From: PVC group bacterium
Lineage (GTDB): Bacteria; Verrucomicrobiota; Kiritimatiellia; UBA8416; PXDI01
NCBI GenBank assembly: GCA_003565095.1
Contig: PXDI01000328.1
Location: 1-9,607 of the forward strand
Length of the DNA stretch: 9,607 nucleotides
Direction of reading: 5' to 3'
The translations under genes were made by a program, and so were the position numbers. Below the pieces are notes generated by a model, which was not told the origin of the DNA, ran no database searches, and worked only from the letters and a program-made list of their open reading frames with translations. Shown here piece by piece: positions 5,363 through 9,607 of the stretch; within the stretch, counting starts at the first letter, position 1; each line of letters opens with the position of its first letter.

Positions 5363-7363
5363 CTAATACGGCAGATTAATCACACTCTTGGTAATAAACA
5401 CAAATCCCATGCCGAGCATCGCGACCAGGCCCATGCCGGCGGTGAAGCCGGCGGCGAAAACCACACGGTATTGCGGCCACTTGTCCTTGAACCATTTACG
5501 ACAGCCATAGCGGCCCAACAATGCCCCGATAACCGTCGGCAGAATGGTGTGTGGCACCGATTGATCCAGCCCGCGGATTATCCCGTATACCAGAAAAACC
5601 GGCAGGTTGAACCGTGCAAGAAACCCGTAGGTCAGCACTGCCAGGCCGAATCCGCCGCCGAGAAATTCCCAGCGAAACGCCTCCCGGAACGGGCTGATCT
5701 GCTCGCCGGGCAGCGTCGCCGTCCACATCAGCCCCTGCTGATAAGCCTGCAGCTCCCAGAACTCGTTGGCAAACGGGAAAATCGCGCTGGGAACCGGCCC
5801 CATCGACCAGATGAACTGCGCAAAGAGCACCGCACCGAAAATCGTCAATGGATACAATATGAATTCAGCCTTGATCAGGAAAGAGAACTTGGTGCCGGTC
5901 AGTTCCATTGTGCGGAATTCCAGCGCCTGATTGGCCTCGTTACGCAGCGGTATTGGCGCAAACCAGATGGCGGCCCCCTTGTAGCCGGAAAGGATAAACG
6001 TGGCCTCACGCACCATCGGAATGGCCATCTGCTGGCCGACAATACCCTCCATCCGCGCCGAAACATAACTGATAACCGGCGTGTAGACAAAGCCGTAAAA
6101 CAGCAACAGCCACAACGGGAATTTTCCGCCGTAGAGCGGGCCTGACATATAGTTGACCAGCACATAGCCCACTGTTACGAAAATAACGGTCGAGGTAATA
6201 TAAATTGCCAGTGCCACCCAGATTGATATATCACCGCGGCCCTCCGGCGGCGAAAATAAACGTTTCCAATCAAGCCCGGGACGCCCGGCTTCATCCATAT
6301 CCTGCTTCTTCTGCTTGAAATTGCTGTAAAGATGCATAAAGCCGATCACCGCTACGGCAAAGCTCAACCCGATACCAAAACTGAAATAAAAGTCCATGAC
6401 ATTCACCTGCACGGTCTGGATGCCGCCGAGGCCCTGCTCCCAGCCGTCAAGAATGCCGACACGATGCAAGGTTGGATTGATAATCATCGTCAGGATCAGG
6501 CCGATCAGGCTGCCCATCATCGCCATGAAGGGCATTACCATCCCGCTGACAATCGCAGCCAGATCAAAGCTGACCATCATCGGCATCGCCGGCAGAAAGC
6601 CGTCGGTATAACGCGTGAGGTCAACAAAGGGGATCGGTATGATGGAAATCGGCCGCACCAGCAGCGCACCGGTAATAATAGGAATACCCAGGTAAACCAT
6701 CCCGAACAGCATCCCGGCAAACGACCCCATACTGAAGACCCTCAGCCGCCATGTTTCTCTTTCGCTGGAAGCATCAGCCAGCGCGGTCATACCCATGGCC
6801 CCGACCGGTGCCATCGGAAAAGGCAGGCGCTCAACATCGGCAGTCAAACGGTAAATGATGTAACCGAGCCCCCAGTTGTCAATGCGGTCAATCAAACGCA
6901 TAAACCAGCCCAGCATTATCGGAACCATCCACGGCGCCATAAAGAAATTACGAGCATTCAGCACGGCCGGATCGGATGGCGCAAACCAGAAAGGAATGAA
7001 TTCGGTCAGTCCGAGCCGACGGAACTGCTCGCTTTGCATCAGAAACTGCTTCCACAGCAAATGGTGACCGGTTGTACCGAGTGCGGCACCGCACATGTAA
7101 AACAGAACAAAGATCTCCGGACGCTTTATCTTGATAAAGGCGCGGCGGCAAACCTCAACATACAGGATCACCGTCACCCATTTGGCCGCCCCCCCCAGTC
7201 CCTGACCCGCCACAAGCTGCATATATTGCGAAGCCGGCGCCATCACAAGGCCCACAAACAGAGCCATCAGTACCGTGCGCCAGCTAAAGCCGTCGGTAAA
7301 CGAATCCGGTGCCTTCATCAGGTCACGGAATTCCTGGAACTCCCTGTCTTCGCGCATTGCCAT
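5363..7363 (-). CDS. OPT-like multi-pass inner-membrane transporter (uncharacterised)
   Basis: This is a 666-residue integral membrane protein with around a dozen or more hydrophobic segments, for example near 31-50, 63-78, 85-100, 142-156, 210-235, 265-296, 325-346, 380-405, 416-435, 498-520, 570-598, 604-618 and 635-657. The overall pattern resembles the uncharacterised OPT (oligopeptide transporter)-related proteins often called peptide transporters in PVC genomes; I believe these carry DUF6784/DUF6785 domains, but this is recollection. The block around 459-491 (GYKGAAIWFAPIPLR, then EFRTMELTGTK) and FIWSMGPVPSAIFP (517-530) look like family signatures. A charged loop (about 348-378) divides the protein into two halves. 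The gene starts nine bases after the giant permease stop; a second ATG two codons downstream is also possible. Transport direction and substrate are unknown. Confidence 0.75.
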   Translation of the reverse strand: MAMREDREFQEFRDLMKAPDSFTDGFSWRTVLMALFVGLVMAPASQYMQLVAGQGLGGAAKWVTVILYVEVCRRAFIKIKRPEIFVLFYMCGAALGTTGHHLLWKQFLMQSEQFRRLGLTEFIPFWFAPSDPAVLNARNFFMAPWMVPIMLGWFMRLIDRIDNWGLGYIIYRLTADVERLPFPMAPVGAMGMTALADASSERETWRLRVFSMGSFAGMLFGMVYLGIPIITGALLVRPISIIPIPFVDLTRYTDGFLPAMPMMVSFDLAAIVSGMVMPFMAMMGSLIGLILTMIINPTLHRVGILDGWEQGLGGIQTVQVNVMDFYFSFGIGLSFAVAVIGFMHLYSNFKQKKQDMDEAGRPGLDWKRLFSPPEGRGDISIWVALAIYITSTVIFVTVGYVLVNYMSGPLYGGKFPLWLLLFYGFVYTPVISYVSARMEGIVGQQMAIPMVREATFILSGYKGAAIWFAPIPLRNEANQALEFRTMELTGTKFSFLIKAEFILYPLTIFGAVLFAQFIWSMGPVPSAIFPFANEFWELQAYQQGLMWTATLPGEQISPFREAFRWEFLGGGFGLAVLTYGFLARFNLPVFLVYGIIRGLDQSVPHTILPTVIGALLGRYGCRKWFKDKWPQYRVVFAAGFTAGMGLVAMLGMGFVFITKSVINLPY

Positions 7364-7372
7364 CTTCTAAAA

Positions 7373-9607
7373 CTATCCTTTCAATGAAACGGTCATTCCG
7401 GCCGCTTCGGCCTGCCGTATATAGGCCATGACCCGCTCACGGCCGATGTTGCGCCAGCCGAGTAATTGACGGCGCAGGTCGGAAACAAATACCCGGTTCA
7501 TACGATGCCAGTTGCCGGGATGTCCCGCACGATGGATGATATCAACGTAAACATTGCAGATATCATCTTCGCCCGCCGGTTTAACCAGCAGTTGAATATC
7601 CTGCCGCACCCCAAGGTCATAGGGTTCAATCCATACAGTAGCCGCCACCCCCCCCATACCTCCGGGAATTTCCCCCGGATCAAGGTAGCTGATATTGTCG
7701 CTTGAAAAATGCCCGATATTGCCTTCACGGTGGGCATCCAGATAATCGTACACGAAAGCCAGCACTCCGGACGCCGCCGCCGCCGTAACGGTAAATGGCA
7801 ACTGGTCGTGAATAACGCCGTCCTGCGGATCGGGCAGCTTCCAGCCGGTGTCGCTGCTGGGCGAAGCAATCTTCGCAGCCAACAGCGCCGGAACCAGCGC
7901 CGCCAGCAAGACGACAATAATGACCAGTACCATCGTCTGCACCACCTGCGTTCCCGAATAATTCAGGGTAATGCCGCCCATCCAGCCCATGCGGCTGAAA
8001 AGTGTTGCCAGCCCCTGCCCGAACACATAACCGGACATCCCGCCCATCAAACCGTAAGTCAACGCTTCGGCCATGAAAATTCCGGCCACATGCACCGGAG
8101 CCAGCCCCAGACTAGTGTACACATAAATTTCACGACGGCGTTCAGCAATCGAGTTCAGCATCGTATTGAAAATAATCATGCCGGCGACAAGCAGCGGGAT
8201 CCACAAACTACGCGGCGGACGCGGGATAAGACGCGCAGCGGCCAGCACACCGACGTTCTCGCCGGTACTGAAATATATCGGTAAATCAAGACGCTGCGCC
8301 AGACGCTGTGCAAGGTCGGCGGCCGCTTCAGACGAAGGCATTATGACATTCACCGCATGCACACCAAACCCCTGTAACCCCGGCACACGTGCCACAAAAA
8401 CCGCATCAAGCGGGTTCAGTTGCTCAATCCCGTCCATAGCGGCGGCGGTTGCATCGCCCAGCGAGCTGAACGCCAGTTCTGAAAGCATCGTGCGCTCATC
8501 TCCGGTAACCGCGGTGTAATCGAACGGCATGATCGAAGCACCGGTCAGCATCAAAGCATTATCGACCAGCTCTTGTCCATCGAACGCCCCGGTAAAGACC
8601 AGCTCAGTGCCGCTGACCATCACCGGGTCACCTGGCTCAAGCTCAAGCGCCGCGGCAGTTGACGCCGCCAGATAGCAGCCGCCGGGGTCATCAAAAAAAC
8701 GCTGCCAGTCCGGCATGATACGATCCATGCCGGTCAGTTGCGCTTCTCCGGGAACAAACGCCATTCCGCCACGCAGCATCATCGAGCGCCCAGAGCGCGG
8801 CGCAACAACATGTACCCGCATGTTCATGTCTTGACGTCCCGCCGTCCACCAGTAATGCGGAATAACCACCGCGTCCTCTCCGGCAATCGATTCAACCAGA
8901 TCAAGCACTTCGCCCGACATCTGATCACGATCGCTGCGCTGCACCAGTACACCGGTGAAAAACGGCCGCACCGGCAGCTCAAGACGGTCAAACTCCATCA
9001 CACGCGTAGTAGATGAAAAACTCAACAGCGCAAATGTAATCAATGCCACGGTAACACCGGTCAGTGTCGTGCGCAGCTTGCGCTTGCGCATGGTGGCAAT
9101 CCCGATGGTCAGCGCACAGGCAAGCAGACCGCCGCGCGCAGTGTCGGCCCCGCTCTCCTCAGCACGTCCGCTGCGGATTTTCTTCACATCCGACTCAAAC
9201 TGCTTTACCAGAATCGACATCGCCATCAGGCTCAGGAAAATCACCAGAAATGCCAGAATGATAATCAGCGGCTGATTGGTAATGCGGAAAGCAGGATGAA
9301 AACTCCAAAGCGTGCCAACCATCACCACAAAGATACCGAAGGTACCGGCAATCTGGCGATAGATGTGCGATGAGGCAAACAGCAGCCGTTCCATCACAAC
9401 CGAGAACGGCAGCAAACCCAGCAGCAGGAACATGACCGCGCGGATCACGTCATCGGCGCTGCCTCTGACCCCCTGGTAATTACGCAGCTCATTGGCCAGC
9501 GCCGCGCTTGATGCACGGAAGACCCCGGCGGCGTCACCGCGTTCGTACGCAGTTTCGGCTTCTGCAATATAACTGGCGGCGCGGTCATGCAGGCGGTCAA
9601 GAATCTC
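7373..9607 (-). CDS. Giant FtsX-family ABC permease, C-terminal part (5' end beyond window)
   Basis: The frame is open to the right edge, so the 744 visible residues are only the C-terminal part. A GTG at 9448 is in frame, but the 53 codons before it are open and read as helical coding sequence (AEAETAYERGD) leading into the membrane segments, so it is not taken as the start. In order there are three hydrophobic segments (about 9440-9210), a charged cytoplasmic stretch with MRKRKLRTTLTG, and a fourth segment (about 9055-9010). Then comes an extracytoplasmic domain of roughly 250 residues (about 9000-8220), a FtsX core with NTMLNSIAERRREI and SLGLAPVHV, and two more segments. It ends in a soluble domain of about 165 residues (7870-7373) that is not part of ordinary MacB. 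The RRKLRTTLT and MERLLF blocks match very large FtsX-like permeases that I associate with PVC bacteria. One of the downstream ATPases presumably drives it. Confidence 0.85.
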   Translation of the reverse strand, partial: EILDRLHDRAASYIAEAETAYERGDAAGVFRASSAALANELRNYQGVRGSADDVIRAVMFLLLGLLPFSVVMERLLFASSHIYRQIAGTFGIFVVMVGTLWSFHPAFRITNQPLIIILAFLVIFLSLMAMSILVKQFESDVKKIRSGRAEESGADTARGGLLACALTIGIATMRKRKLRTTLTGVTVALITFALLSFSSTTRVMEFDRLELPVRPFFTGVLVQRSDRDQMSGEVLDLVESIAGEDAVVIPHYWWTAGRQDMNMRVHVVAPRSGRSMMLRGGMAFVPGEAQLTGMDRIMPDWQRFFDDPGGCYLAASTAAALELEPGDPVMVSGTELVFTGAFDGQELVDNALMLTGASIMPFDYTAVTGDERTMLSELAFSSLGDATAAAMDGIEQLNPLDAVFVARVPGLQGFGVHAVNVIMPSSEAAADLAQRLAQRLDLPIYFSTGENVGVLAAARLIPRPPRSLWIPLLVAGMIIFNTMLNSIAERRREIYVYTSLGLAPVHVAGIFMAEALTYGLMGGMSGYVFGQGLATLFSRMGWMGGITLNYSGTQVVQTMVLVIIVVLLAALVPALLAAKIASPSSDTGWKLPDPQDGVIHDQLPFTVTAAAASGVLAFVYDYLDAHREGNIGHFSSDNISYLDPGEIPGGMGGVAATVWIEPYDLGVRQDIQLLVKPAGEDDICNVYVDIIHRAGHPGNWHRMNRVFVSDLRRQLLGWRNIGRERVMAYIRQAEAAGMTVSLKG

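Noticed and set aside
5111..6145. Long plus-strand open frame opposite the OPT-like and 321-residue genes
   Set aside because: Its product is rich in His, Gln, Arg and Pro with no family resemblance, as expected for the antisense of a GC-rich membrane protein gene; it spans the boundary of two well-supported genes.
6332..7387. 351-residue plus-strand open frame opposite the OPT-like gene
   Set aside because: Low-complexity His/Gln/Arg composition and exact antisense position to a convincing multi-pass membrane protein; it is a shadow.
7660..7680. CCGGGAATTTCCCCCGG imperfect palindrome
   Set aside because: It lies inside the giant permease coding region over a Gly/Pro-rich loop and is explained by codon content.
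9446..9448. GTG at 9448 as the start of the giant permease
   Set aside because: The frame stays open to the window edge, and the preceding 53 codons read as a plausible helical region continuing into the first membrane segment, so the gene is better treated as truncated by the window.

Overview
This window looks like a piece of a Gram-negative chromosome from the PVC superphylum (Planctomycetota, Verrucomicrobiota, Kiritimatiellota or Lentisphaerota). That is an inference from gene content: a betC-like sulfatase next to a very large FtsX-type permease, an OPT-like membrane protein and a stand-alone PqqD-like protein. This combination is familiar to me from PVC genomes, but no search could be run here. 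Base composition is moderately GC-rich, and GTG appears to be used as a start at least once.

Layout. Bases 46-1497 (+) encode one complete cytosolic-type sulfatase. It converges, with a 10-base gap, on a long leftward gene train that fills the rest of the window (9607 down to 1508, minus strand). In transcription order the train holds: the C-terminal part of a giant FtsX-family permease that is open at the right edge; an OPT-like multi-pass transporter (9-base gap); an uncharacterised Trp-rich 321-residue protein; a 117-residue PqqD-family protein; a short 4-TM FtsX permease (1-base gap); a 282-base spacer rich in small repeats; and two LolD/MacB-type ATPases that overlap by 20 bases.

Working together. 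The two ATPases and two unequal FtsX permeases can supply one or two MacB/LolCDE-type (type VII) ABC machines, which in known cases use cytoplasmic ATP hydrolysis to do mechanical work on substrates outside the inner membrane. The PqqD-like winged helix is a peptide- or partner-recognition domain. The OPT-like protein would be a second transport module. Together they look like an undescribed peptide or protein handling and export cluster. The substrate and any modifying enzyme are not in the window.

Non-coding content. The only gap near 300 bases (3018-3299) carries two related hairpins in inverted orientation, an 8-bp tandem repeat and a 10-bp-phased direct repeat just upstream of an ATPase start. 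A perfect 20-bp palindrome sits between the OPT-like gene and the 321-residue gene. I saw no tRNA, rRNA, CRISPR array, insertion sequence or convincing intrinsic terminator.
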